Assembly: GCA_011390805.1 (NCBI GenBank)
Contig: JAABRT010000018.1
Span: 1 to 55,253 of the forward strand
Origin: Gemmatimonas sp.
GTDB taxonomy: Bacteria > Gemmatimonadota > Gemmatimonadetes > Gemmatimonadales > Gemmatimonadaceae
DNA: 55,253 bases
Reading direction: 5' to 3'
The position numbers and the translations under genes are program-made. Under the pieces are notes generated by a model that worked only from the letters and a program-made list of their open reading frames with translations, was not told the origin of the DNA and ran no database searches. Positions 31,153 through 39,578 of the stretch are shown piece after piece. Every line of letters begins with the position of its first letter. The stretch's first letter is position 1.

Positions 31153-33308
31153 CCGCCACGGCTATGACGTTGGCCGGTGCTACACAGGTTCGCGATGCGA
31201 TGTCGCGGGTGCGTGTGTACTTGCGCAATACACTCGTTGGCCGTTCGCTGCTCATGGCTGCGGCAACAGGGGTGATTGCGGCGCTCGTCGTGCGGCTCGC
31301 ACTGCTGCTGCCGATCGCGCCGTTCGCACCATCGCACACGCTGCGCACACTGCTGAGTTGGGTGCTGCCGGTCGCGCTCGCAACCGGTGTGCTTCTTTGG
31401 CGCTTTCTGCAGCAGGAACGCGTGACTCCTGTGCGAGCGGCGCTCTGGTACGAGGAGCGCAAACCGTGTGCGCACGCTGTGGTCACCCTGATTGAGCAAC
31501 CCGGTGGTGCGTTGTCGGAGCAGATCGCATCGCAGTTGGCCCGGCAGGCGGCGATTGCATCGCACGACACCCTGCCGGCTCGCGCGCAGCTGCGTGAGGC
31601 ACGCTGGAAGGCGTGGCGTGTGCCGGGAGCGCTGTTGTTGGTGGCGAGCATGTGTTGGCCCGTTGTCACGGCCATTCAATCGCGGGCGTTGCCGAGCGGC
31701 GTGGGTGAGGCAGCGTTGAGCGCGACCGGCAATGCAAGTCGTACCGGTGCTGTTAACCGGCTCAGCGATTGGCAGGTGCGCGTGACACCTCCATCATACG
31801 CGGGGCTGCCTGCGCAGTCGCTCTCCGATGTAGGAACTGTACGCGCACTCACAGGAAGCCGTGTGCTCGTTTCGGGAAACGGCAACGCCAACGGTCTGTC
31901 TGCAACACTGGGTGAGCAAACCCTCAGCGTGTCCGGCAACAACGGTTGGCAGGTGAGTGTGATCATGCCCAATGTCCCGTCGGCTGTGCGGGTGGCCGAC
32001 GGTGCGCAGTCACGTGTGCTCACACTGGTGCCGTACCCTGATTCATTGCCGCAGGTGCAACTGCTCGCACCGCTGCGCGACTCGGTGTATCGGGATACCG
32101 TGGGCACGGCCACACTCAGCGCTCAAGCCTCCGACGACATCGGTCTGCAGTCGTTGGCTTTCGAGGTCATTCTCACCCGTGCCTCGGGGGAGCAGTATAC
32201 GGCACGTACATTCACCGTTGGTGAAGCAGCGCTAAACGGGTCGCGCAACGGCGGTACCCGGTATGCACTCAGCTTTGCCGGGTTGAATGTGGCGCCGGGC
32301 GATGTCATGCACGTGCGTGCGATCGCGCGTGACCTGCATCCCTTTGCCTCGCGCGAGCCGGGGGTAAGCGAAACCCGCTCCATCCGCTTTGCCCGCGCCG
32401 ACGAGTACGACTCCGTGGCGGTTGAGGCCGCACCACCGCCGGTGGTTGATTCGTCGCTGCTGTCGCAACGCATGCTGCTCGATCTCACGGAGAAACTCGA
32501 AGTACGCCGTCCGCGCATTGCACGTGAAGTGCTGGTGAGTGAATCGCGAAAGCTGGCGACAGAGCAAGCACGCATTCGACGCGCGGTAAGCGCGATGGTT
32601 TTTCAGCGACTCACCGGCGAGGGGGAGTCGGAGCATGTGCACTACGAGGGCGATGGCCATGATCATGGTCTCACCGCGCAGGCGGGCAAGCTGGTGCCGG
32701 GCTTTGGCGGCAGTGGCGTTGTGGCAATGCCAGGCGCCCAGGTAACCGGCGCCTCGGGACAGCCCAACAACAACGCGACAGATGAATCAGCGATCGTGGC
32801 CATAAATCGGCCGCTGCTTGAAGCGTACAACGCAATGTGGGATGCCGGTCGCGCGCTTGAGCTGGCCGACACGCGCGAAGCGATTCCGCACATGCGACTG
32901 GCACTCGACGCCATTCAGCGTGCCCGTGCTGCAGAACGCATTTATCTGCGCGGTCGTGTGCGACCCATTGTTGTTGATCTCGCGCGCGTGCGACTTGCGG
33001 GCAAGGATACAGGTCAGGACTCTCGGCGCAGCGCCGGCGAGCCACTGACGTCAGCGCGTGACATGTACGGCAACCGTTTGCTGCGCGCGTCGGAACAGCT
33101 GCTGATTGATCCGGTGGCAGCGCGCGATTCACTGGTTGCGCTGCGCATTGATGCGCTGGCCGATGACGCCGAGCTGTCGGCGGCGCTTGAGGTGGTGCTC
33201 ACTGCGTTGCAGGCCGGCAATGATGTCACGGCACCGCTGGTGCGCGCACGTCGCTCGCTGTTGCGGCCTGTGGCAGGGCAGGGCGTTCCGTCGTGGAGCG
33301 TACCATGA
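31149..33308 (+). CDS. DUF4175-like large membrane protein
   Basis: A 719-residue protein. Three hydrophobic helices in the first 170 residues (LLMAAATGVIAALVVRLALL, the segment near WVLPVALATGVLLW, and VPGALLLVASMCWPVVTAI) are followed by beta-rich extracytoplasmic domains (WQVRVTPPSYAGLPAQSLS, LSAQASDDIGLQSLAFEV) and a helical C-terminal half. The TPPSYAG and ASDDIGL signatures match DUF4175-type proteins found with MoxR operons. A His-rich stretch (HVHYEGDGHDHG) near residue 497 may bind metal. The stop overlaps the DUF4159 gene. Confidence 0.72.
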   Translation: MTATAMTLAGATQVRDAMSRVRVYLRNTLVGRSLLMAAATGVIAALVVRLALLLPIAPFAPSHTLRTLLSWVLPVALATGVLLWRFLQQERVTPVRAALWYEERKPCAHAVVTLIEQPGGALSEQIASQLARQAAIASHDTLPARAQLREARWKAWRVPGALLLVASMCWPVVTAIQSRALPSGVGEAALSATGNASRTGAVNRLSDWQVRVTPPSYAGLPAQSLSDVGTVRALTGSRVLVSGNGNANGLSATLGEQTLSVSGNNGWQVSVIMPNVPSAVRVADGAQSRVLTLVPYPDSLPQVQLLAPLRDSVYRDTVGTATLSAQASDDIGLQSLAFEVILTRASGEQYTARTFTVGEAALNGSRNGGTRYALSFAGLNVAPGDVMHVRAIARDLHPFASREPGVSETRSIRFARADEYDSVAVEAAPPPVVDSSLLSQRMLLDLTEKLEVRRPRIAREVLVSESRKLATEQARIRRAVSAMVFQRLTGEGESEHVHYEGDGHDHGLTAQAGKLVPGFGGSGVVAMPGAQVTGASGQPNNNATDESAIVAINRPLLEAYNAMWDAGRALELADTREAIPHMRLALDAIQRARAAERIYLRGRVRPIVVDLARVRLAGKDTGQDSRRSAGEPLTSARDMYGNRLLRASEQLLIDPVAARDSLVALRIDALADDAELSAALEVVLTALQAGNDVTAPLVRARRSLLRPVAGQGVPSWSVP

Positions 33309-33916
33309 GTGCATTTGTCTTTGCCACGGCGCAATACGAATCGGGCGACTGGGATTCTGCACCTTCGCTGGCGGGCAATGTCATTGACACAATTGCCCGC
33401 TACACCAGTCTCGAGGTCGCACCGCAGGGAGCCATGGTATCGCTCTCCAGTAACGATGCACTGCGGTATCCGCTGCTGTTTCTCACCGGCCATCTGCCCG
33501 TTCGTTTTACCGCGCAGGAAGGACGTGTTCTCAAGCGCTACGTTGAGCGCGGCGGGTTGCTGTTTATTGACGACCATAACCACGACATTGACGGAGCGTT
33601 TCACAAAACCGCCACCGAAGAGATCTCGCGTCTGATTGGTCCGCTGCAACCATTGCCCAACACGCACGCACTGTATTCATCGTTTTTCAAGTTCGAAGAC
33701 GGTCCGCCCACCACCAGCCACGAGCTCAACGGCTGGGGCGATAACCTCGTGCATGAGCAGCTGCTGGCCGTCACGCGCAACGATCGCATTGGTGTGTTGT
33801 ACAGCAACAAGGACTACAGCTCCGAGTGGAACTTCCATCCTGACAACAAGCGATTCATGGGTGTTGACCCAACGCGCTTTGCCGTGAACATCGTGGTGTA
33901 TGCGCTCACGCGTTGA
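33305..33916 (+). CDS. DUF4159 domain protein
   Basis: A 203-residue protein. FATAQYESGDWDSAP opens the domain, followed by LLFLTGHLPVRFTAQE, VERGGLLFIDDH and YSNKDYSSEW, a Rossmann-like amidotransferase-type fold without an evident catalytic Cys. DUF4159 genes accompany MoxR/BatA operons. ATG 33305 overlaps the previous stop by 4 nt; the few codons upstream in frame are not needed. No signal peptide is visible, so it is probably cytoplasmic. The next gene starts inside its last 17 nt. Confidence 0.85.
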   Translation: MSAFVFATAQYESGDWDSAPSLAGNVIDTIARYTSLEVAPQGAMVSLSSNDALRYPLLFLTGHLPVRFTAQEGRVLKRYVERGGLLFIDDHNHDIDGAFHKTATEEISRLIGPLQPLPNTHALYSSFFKFEDGPPTTSHELNGWGDNLVHEQLLAVTRNDRIGVLYSNKDYSSEWNFHPDNKRFMGVDPTRFAVNIVVYALTR

Positions 33917-35291
33917 GTGGCTGGCGCGCGTCGTGGCACTTCTCGCACTCGGTGCGGCCTGGTGGATGTGGCAGTTTCCGCAGAGCGCCGCGCGTTTGAC
34001 CGATGCGATTGCCGACAGTGACCGCACAGGGAGCAACGCGAGCGTGGCAACTGTGGCCGCACTGCTGCGCTCGTCCGGTCTCAGCGCTGTGCAGCTGTCG
34101 TTGCAGGCGGTACCGGAGCGTGAGTCCCGTGTGTTGCTGCACGCGGCACGTGATGCGGGCTGGCCCGTTGAATGGAATGTGAAGGATGCAGTCACGCCTG
34201 CCGCCACACCGGCTGCGGTGGCAGCGCGGGTCGCGGCGCAAGCCAACAGCCGTTTTCTCGAAGCCAATGCAATCGCTGTTGCTGCGATCCCGCGCGTGCA
34301 TCCGTCGGGCGGCACGATCATTCACGTGGCCGCGGCCAACGATGTGGAGCTTACGCTCAGCGACTCGCTGGGCTGGATCGACAGTGTTCGTGTAAGCAAT
34401 CGTGGCACGTACTGGGAGATTCCCGGCAATGCCCGCGCTTTCTCTGTCCGCTCACCAACAGCCGCAGCGTCGGTCGCCGACGTGAGGGCCGATACGCTTA
34501 AACGCATTCGGCTTTTTGCATCCACCGGATGGGAATCACGGTTCATTCTCGATGCGCTCGAATCCGCCGGTTGGCAGGTGGACGCAAACTTCGCCATTGC
34601 CCCGCGCGTGAACGTGACCGCGGGAATACCAGCCGCCCTTGATACATCGCGATACGCGGCGGTGATTGCGCTCGACAGCTCGGCCTGGAGTCAGTCAGCG
34701 TCGATTACACGTTTTGTGCGCAGTGGCGGTGGGCTGTTGCTCTTTCCGGGAAGCGCACGCGGCAATGCGTTTGCGTCAGTGCGTGCCGGTGGCGTGGGCA
34801 CTGCGTTGGCCGGTATACCGGGCGCGCTGCAAACGGACACCCCAACCGAAGGATTGCCGCTCTCCCCGGTCACCGGTCTGGCCAGCGACGCAGTGGTCAT
34901 GGCGCGGAGCGAACGTGAGGGCGCGCCGGTTACCATCGCGGCGCGTCGGTTTGGTGCCGGTCGGGTGGTGCAAGCAGGCTTTGAGCAAACGTGGGAATGG
35001 CGCATGCTCGGGGCAGAGCAGTCGGTACACGCGCATCGCGAGTGGTGGAACAACATGGTGCAACGAGTGGCCTTTTCCTCGCCGGCGCCGGTGCCCGAAC
35101 GCTGGCAGCCGCTTCCGGGCGACGCGGCTCCCTTGGCGGACCTCATCGCACGCATTGGCGGCCCCACAAGCGAGTTCACCGCTCACGACGGGGTGCCATC
35201 CCCGTCTGTGCCACCGCGCTGGCTGTTTGTGGTGGCGGCCGCCGCGCTGCTCGTCGAATGGTGGTCACGTCGCCTGCGGGGAGCCGTGTAG
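33900..35291 (+). CDS. Membrane-anchored GATase-like protein ending the MoxR operon
   Basis: A 463-residue protein. An N-terminal helix (VVALLALGAAWWMW) and a C-terminal helix (WLFVVAAAALLVEWW) flank a soluble part. That part has a glutamine-amidotransferase-like fold (YAAVIALDSSAW, ITRFVRSGGGLLLFPGS) without a visible catalytic triad. It resembles the DUF4350/BatA-type proteins that close such operons. A short hairpin AGTGCG/CGCACT (35290-35307) overlaps its stop but has no T-run. Confidence 0.65.
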   Translation: MRSRVEWLARVVALLALGAAWWMWQFPQSAARLTDAIADSDRTGSNASVATVAALLRSSGLSAVQLSLQAVPERESRVLLHAARDAGWPVEWNVKDAVTPAATPAAVAARVAAQANSRFLEANAIAVAAIPRVHPSGGTIIHVAAANDVELTLSDSLGWIDSVRVSNRGTYWEIPGNARAFSVRSPTAAASVADVRADTLKRIRLFASTGWESRFILDALESAGWQVDANFAIAPRVNVTAGIPAALDTSRYAAVIALDSSAWSQSASITRFVRSGGGLLLFPGSARGNAFASVRAGGVGTALAGIPGALQTDTPTEGLPLSPVTGLASDAVVMARSEREGAPVTIAARRFGAGRVVQAGFEQTWEWRMLGAEQSVHAHREWWNNMVQRVAFSSPAPVPERWQPLPGDAAPLADLIARIGGPTSEFTAHDGVPSPSVPPRWLFVVAAAALLVEWWSRRLRGAV

Positions 35292-35382
35292 TGCGTGAAA
35301 GCGCACTCAATCCGGCGGCCATGGCGTCTGTTGCCAGCGCCCACCCGTAGCGTTCTCACCCGCTCTCCCCGTAACATCAAGT

Positions 35383-36351
35383 ATGTCCGTTGCCTTTCTT
35401 TCGCACTCCGACTGTGGTTTGCACGACACAGGCTGGGAGCATCCGGAGCACACCGGCCGCATCCGTGCCATCCCCAGTGCGCTCAAGTACCACCCTGAGC
35501 TCTTTGGCGCGCTGCAGCATCTTGAGGGACGTCACGCGACACCAGAGGAACTCGCACTGGGACACGACAGCGGGTACGTCGCACGCGTGCGCGAACTTGC
35601 TGACGCTGGTGGTGGCCGACTCGATCCCGATACGATTGTGAGCAGTGGCTCCTATCTGGCGGCGTCCGCAGGTTGCGGCTGCGTGCTGGATGGTGTTGAT
35701 CTGGTCATGCGGGGCGAGGCGTCGAGTGCATTCTGTGCTGTGCGTCCACCCGGTCACCACGCGGTGCGCGACCGAGGCATGGGGTTTTGCCTGTTTGGCA
35801 ACGTCGGCATTGCGGCGCACTACGCGTTGGCGAAGCATGATGTGCAGCGTGTGCTCATCATTGATTGGGATGTGCACCACGGCAACGGCACGCAGGCACT
35901 CGTCGAAGATGAGTCGCGTATCCGTTTTGTGTCCATGCATCAGTGGCCGTGGTATCCCGGTACAGGCGCGCGCGAGGAGCGAGGGCCGCACGGCACGATC
36001 TGGAATGTGCCAATGGGACCGGGGCTGGCACCTGATGTGTACACGCAAGCGCTGTGGCACGCGGTTGACGACGCAACCCGCGATTGGACCCCCGACCTTG
36101 TATTGCTGAGTGCTGGTTTCGATTGCCTCGCGGGAGATCCGTTGGGTGGTTTCACGTGGACACTCAATGACATTACCTCGCTCACTGAGGCGCTGATGAC
36201 TCGCACGAACGCCTGGTGCAATGGTCGGTTGGTGAGCGCGCTGGAAGGTGGTTACGCACCGGAGCAAACGGCCGCCGCCGTCATGGCGCATCTGCATGTG
36301 CTCGCGCGTCACACGCACAGCTTCGACATTGCGTCGGTGGCACATGACTGA
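35383..36351 (+). CDS. Histone-deacetylase-family zinc amidohydrolase
   Basis: A 322-residue class II-like HDAC-fold protein. The active-site segments are RPPGHHAVRDRGMGFC (His pair), IIDWDVHHGNGTQ (zinc-binding Asp/His) and SAGFDCLAGDPLGG (zinc-binding Asp), all intact. Bacterial relatives deacetylate polyamines, acetoin-related or lysine substrates; which applies here is unknown. TAACAT ends 5 nt before the ATG, suggesting a leaderless mRNA. The stop lies 8 nt inside the next gene. Confidence 0.9.
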   Translation: MSVAFLSHSDCGLHDTGWEHPEHTGRIRAIPSALKYHPELFGALQHLEGRHATPEELALGHDSGYVARVRELADAGGGRLDPDTIVSSGSYLAASAGCGCVLDGVDLVMRGEASSAFCAVRPPGHHAVRDRGMGFCLFGNVGIAAHYALAKHDVQRVLIIDWDVHHGNGTQALVEDESRIRFVSMHQWPWYPGTGAREERGPHGTIWNVPMGPGLAPDVYTQALWHAVDDATRDWTPDLVLLSAGFDCLAGDPLGGFTWTLNDITSLTEALMTRTNAWCNGRLVSALEGGYAPEQTAAAVMAHLHVLARHTHSFDIASVAHD

Positions 36352-37612
36352 TCGCGTCGCGCACACCTTGCGACTCGGTTCCGCGTTGGCGGCCATCGCA
36401 GCACTGTTGCTCAGTGGCTGTGAAAAGCCGGCGCCGGCCGAGTCGGCCAACGTTCCGGCTCCGCAGGTGCGTGACAGCAGCGGGGTGCGCATCGTAAGCG
36501 CGGGCTTCTCGCGCGATTCGCTGCGCGCCGATGAACGCCTCACGGTTCGCGACACGCTGCTCAATGGTGCATCGCAAGCGGGCGAGGCAGTGGTGGGATT
36601 GATCGCGCTGCAGCCACTGGCTGATTCTTCGTTGGTACTCTTCAGCGAAAGCGGGCCGTCGTTGCTGCGTTTTACCGCGCCGTTTGGTTCTCGCGCGCCT
36701 GATACGTTTGGATATGCGGGCACGGCACCCGGCGCATACAGCGCCAAAGCCACGGTGCTTCCCTACCTGTCCGACACGTTGCTGTTGTGGGACGCCGAAC
36801 CTTCGCGTCTGTCGCGGATCTCCGCCTCGGGTATCGGTGACGCGGTGATCCTGAACTACGCATCGTCACGGGTGGCGACTGTGTCCGGTGCGTGGCGCGA
36901 CGGCACCGCTATCGGTGTGACCGTCGCAGCACCCGGTGAGCAACGCCCTGGTGTGTCGCGCGCACCAATGGCGTTGCTGCGTTTCGGCGCTGATGGAAGC
37001 TTTCGCGACACGCTGGTCCCGTTGCGCGGTCCCGAGCGATCAATACTCATGGGGCAACCCACCGCCGACAAGGATGTGCCCGTTCGTGTTGGCAACGTGC
37101 CCTTTGGTCGCACCTCGCTGTGGGCGGTGGGCAGCGACAATGTGCTCGTACTTGATACCGAAAACTGCCACGTCAATCGCTACGACAGCACCCGCACGCT
37201 GCAACTGCGTGTTGACTTTCACTGCGTTATTGAAGCGGTCACCGAGCAGGACAAGGCCGCCTTCCTTGGTGAAGTCATGCGCACCGCTCGGTCCCGGTCG
37301 GATTCGGCAATGCGCAGCCGCATCGCCAGTGAAGCATCGTTCGCGCCGGCCAAACCAACAGCTTCGGGGCTGCTCACCGACGCGTGGGATCGCATCTGGG
37401 TTCGTCTGCCTGTGCGCAGTGCCACCGACGATTGGGTGTGGTGGGTGTTTGACCGCGACGGCATGCCGCTTTCACGAATCGGCTTTGCACGACAGTGGCG
37501 CATTGCCTCCATCCGTGAACGGGACATCATCGTGGTGGAATCGGAGCGCGATGATGCGCCACCGGTAGTTGCGACCATGTCGCTTCCACCCGTGCTCCAG
37601 CGCACACCGTGA
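36344..37612 (+). CDS. Lipoprotein with beta-propeller-like repeats
   Basis: A 422-residue exported protein. ATG 36344 gives a signal with lipobox LLLSGC and Cys near residue 26. VRDSSGVRIV and FGYAGTAPGAYSAKATV echo the start and the GPGE loop of the propeller proteins at 2343 and 9823, here degenerate (APGAY). Its function is unknown, probably a surface or periplasmic scaffold. It overlaps the deacetylase gene by 8 nt and is probably co-transcribed. Confidence 0.62.
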   Translation: MTDRVAHTLRLGSALAAIAALLLSGCEKPAPAESANVPAPQVRDSSGVRIVSAGFSRDSLRADERLTVRDTLLNGASQAGEAVVGLIALQPLADSSLVLFSESGPSLLRFTAPFGSRAPDTFGYAGTAPGAYSAKATVLPYLSDTLLLWDAEPSRLSRISASGIGDAVILNYASSRVATVSGAWRDGTAIGVTVAAPGEQRPGVSRAPMALLRFGADGSFRDTLVPLRGPERSILMGQPTADKDVPVRVGNVPFGRTSLWAVGSDNVLVLDTENCHVNRYDSTRTLQLRVDFHCVIEAVTEQDKAAFLGEVMRTARSRSDSAMRSRIASEASFAPAKPTASGLLTDAWDRIWVRLPVRSATDDWVWWVFDRDGMPLSRIGFARQWRIASIRERDIIVVESERDDAPPVVATMSLPPVLQRTP

Positions 37613-37686
37613 ACGTGCGTTTGTGGTTGTGTCGCATGATGGCGACTGTTGTTCCACCGCGTTCACCGCGCGCATAAGCCCGGGCT

Positions 37687-38490
37687 ATGTCGTCGGCGTC
37701 ACGCATTCAACCAATCCCCGCAGTGCTGCGGCTCGTACAAACCGCGGTGCTCGGCCGCTGGCGCGCTTCGGTGGAAACGCTATACCGCGAACTGGCCGAC
37801 TTGCTCGAAGCTGCGCCGGGACGGGATGTGCTGGTCAGCGGTTGTGGTGACGGAAAAAATGCCGAGTGGTTGGCCGCGCGCACCGGTGCATCGGTCACAG
37901 GGGTGGATCCCGATGGCCGACGCCTGCAAGACGCCACTGAACGCATGCTCAAGGCTGAGGTGCCGGTGTCGGTAAGCTTTCAGGTGACGCCGCTTGACGA
38001 CCTGCCGTTTGACGACGCGGTGTTTGACGGGGCCGTTGGGGAGCCTGTGCTGGCGGCAGTACACGATCCCGCGCGCGCCGTGGCCGAACTCGCGCGTGTG
38101 GTCAAGCCATACGCGCCGGTGGTACTCTGTCTGCTTACGTGGAACTCTGATTTCGACGAAGAAGACCGGGCCGCTGTTGTTGAACGTCTTGGTCTTGGTC
38201 TCCGCCATCTGGTGGAATGGAAACAGATGATGCGTGAAGCCGGTCTGGTGGATATCGAGGTGCAGGATTGGACCGATCGCGGTACACGGGGACGTGTTGA
38301 CGCCGTGCCGTCGTTCACGCTGGGTCAGCGCCTGCAGATTGTAAGTCGGGCGTGGCGACGCTGGGGATGGCGGGCCGCACGCGCAGCCGTGGAAAAGGAA
38401 ACAGCACTGCTGCGCCATTTGTCGCAGGAACGCGCGATTGGCTTTCATGTGGTGCGTGGAGTGAAGTGGCCGCATCCGATGTCACCGTAG
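37687..38490 (+). CDS. Class I SAM-dependent methyltransferase
   Basis: A 267-residue protein. The AdoMet-binding motif I is VLVSGCGDGKNAEWLA, with GVDPDGRRL as motif II, LPFDDAVFDGAVG as the motif III region and ARVVKPYAPVVLCLLTW, typical of UbiE/Type-11 methyltransferases. The second half, with conserved-looking Arg/Trp residues, is probably a substrate domain; the acceptor is unknown. The gap before it (37613-37686) shows no clear promoter. Confidence 0.85.
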   Translation: MSSASRIQPIPAVLRLVQTAVLGRWRASVETLYRELADLLEAAPGRDVLVSGCGDGKNAEWLAARTGASVTGVDPDGRRLQDATERMLKAEVPVSVSFQVTPLDDLPFDDAVFDGAVGEPVLAAVHDPARAVAELARVVKPYAPVVLCLLTWNSDFDEEDRAAVVERLGLGLRHLVEWKQMMREAGLVDIEVQDWTDRGTRGRVDAVPSFTLGQRLQIVSRAWRRWGWRAARAAVEKETALLRHLSQERAIGFHVVRGVKWPHPMSP

Positions 38491-38563
38491 CGCTGTTGCT
38501 GCTCTTTGTGCACCCTCGTCGTATGTTACATGTCCATGCACTCCCACGCTCCAATATCCGTCC

Positions 38564-39565
38564 ATGTTCTGCCCTGAATGCGGCACCTGGAACCGCGCCG
38601 CTGCAGCGCGCTGCACACGCTGCGGCGTGCCGTTGCCCGAGGTGGCGGCACCGCCGCTTGAGGCGCCCGACGAGGAGCTCTCCGACCTGCGTCGCGTAAC
38701 GGGCAACCGCTACACGGTGATCAAACGCATTGGCAGCGGCGGTATGGCCCATGTGTATCTCGCACGACACGTGGCTCTGGCGCGGCCGGTCGTCATCAAG
38801 GTGTTGCACCGGACACTGGCGCGTGAATCGGAAATGCGCGAGCGCTTCCGTCGTGAAGCCGAAGCCGCTGCACGACTGGTGCATCCATTCGTCTGCTCCA
38901 TTCTTGATCAGGGAGCGGCCGGTGACCTGGTGTATCTGGTCATGCCCTACTACGCCGGTGGCTCATTGGCCGACCTGTTGGCCCGCACGCGCCGCTTGCC
39001 CGCAGTGACCGCGGCGGGCATCGGTACGCAGGTGGCCTGTGCGCTGGACTACGCGCATCGGCGGGGGGTTGTCCATCGCGACGTCAAACCTGACAACGTG
39101 CTCTTTGACGAAGACACCAACGCGGTGCTCACCGATTTTGGTATTGCGACCGCACGATTCCACGGGCGCCTCACCGCCACGGGTCGTGCCATGGGAACGC
39201 CGCACTACATGTCACCCGAGCAGGCGATGGGCAAGCTCGTTGACGGACGCAGTGACTTGTACGCCGTTGGCCTGTTGCTGTACGAAATGCTCACCGGACA
39301 TCCGCCGTTTGATGGATCGGATTCATACGCGGTGGGCTACAAGCATGTGCACGAACAGCCCGTCGCGCCCGAACAATCGCATCCCGATGTTCCGCCGCAG
39401 TTATCGGGCATCGTGATGCGCTGTCTGCTCAAGGCGCCCGCCGAGCGCTTTGATCGTGGATTTGAACTCGCGGATGCACTGAATCAGTTTCTGGCCACGC
39501 ACGGTACCCCCGCCGACGCGCGCGCTGCACGTACGGCGCGCGCCGGTGGCATCACTCCCTTCTGA
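38564..39565 (+). CDS. Serine/threonine protein kinase with N-terminal zinc ribbon
   Basis: A 333-residue Hanks-type kinase. An N-terminal zinc ribbon (CPECGTWNRAAAARCTRCG, residues 3-21) precedes the kinase domain: glycine loop IGSGGMAHVY, VVIKVL (Lys), VVHRDVKPDN catalytic loop, LTDFGIA (DFG) and GTPHYMSPEQ. All catalytic residues are present. There is no transmembrane helix or PASTA domain, so it is soluble and compact. CAATAT (38552-38557) ends 6 nt before the ATG. A partner phosphatase is not nearby. Confidence 0.93.
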   Translation: MFCPECGTWNRAAAARCTRCGVPLPEVAAPPLEAPDEELSDLRRVTGNRYTVIKRIGSGGMAHVYLARHVALARPVVIKVLHRTLARESEMRERFRREAEAAARLVHPFVCSILDQGAAGDLVYLVMPYYAGGSLADLLARTRRLPAVTAAGIGTQVACALDYAHRRGVVHRDVKPDNVLFDEDTNAVLTDFGIATARFHGRLTATGRAMGTPHYMSPEQAMGKLVDGRSDLYAVGLLLYEMLTGHPPFDGSDSYAVGYKHVHEQPVAPEQSHPDVPPQLSGIVMRCLLKAPAERFDRGFELADALNQFLATHGTPADARAARTARAGGITPF

Positions 39566-39578
39566 GACTCCGCCCGTC

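Noticed and set aside
39546-39578. Starting the dipeptide epimerase at GTG 39546
   Set aside because: It lies inside the kinase gene and the added residues do not match the family; the ATG at 39579 begins at the first conserved strand.
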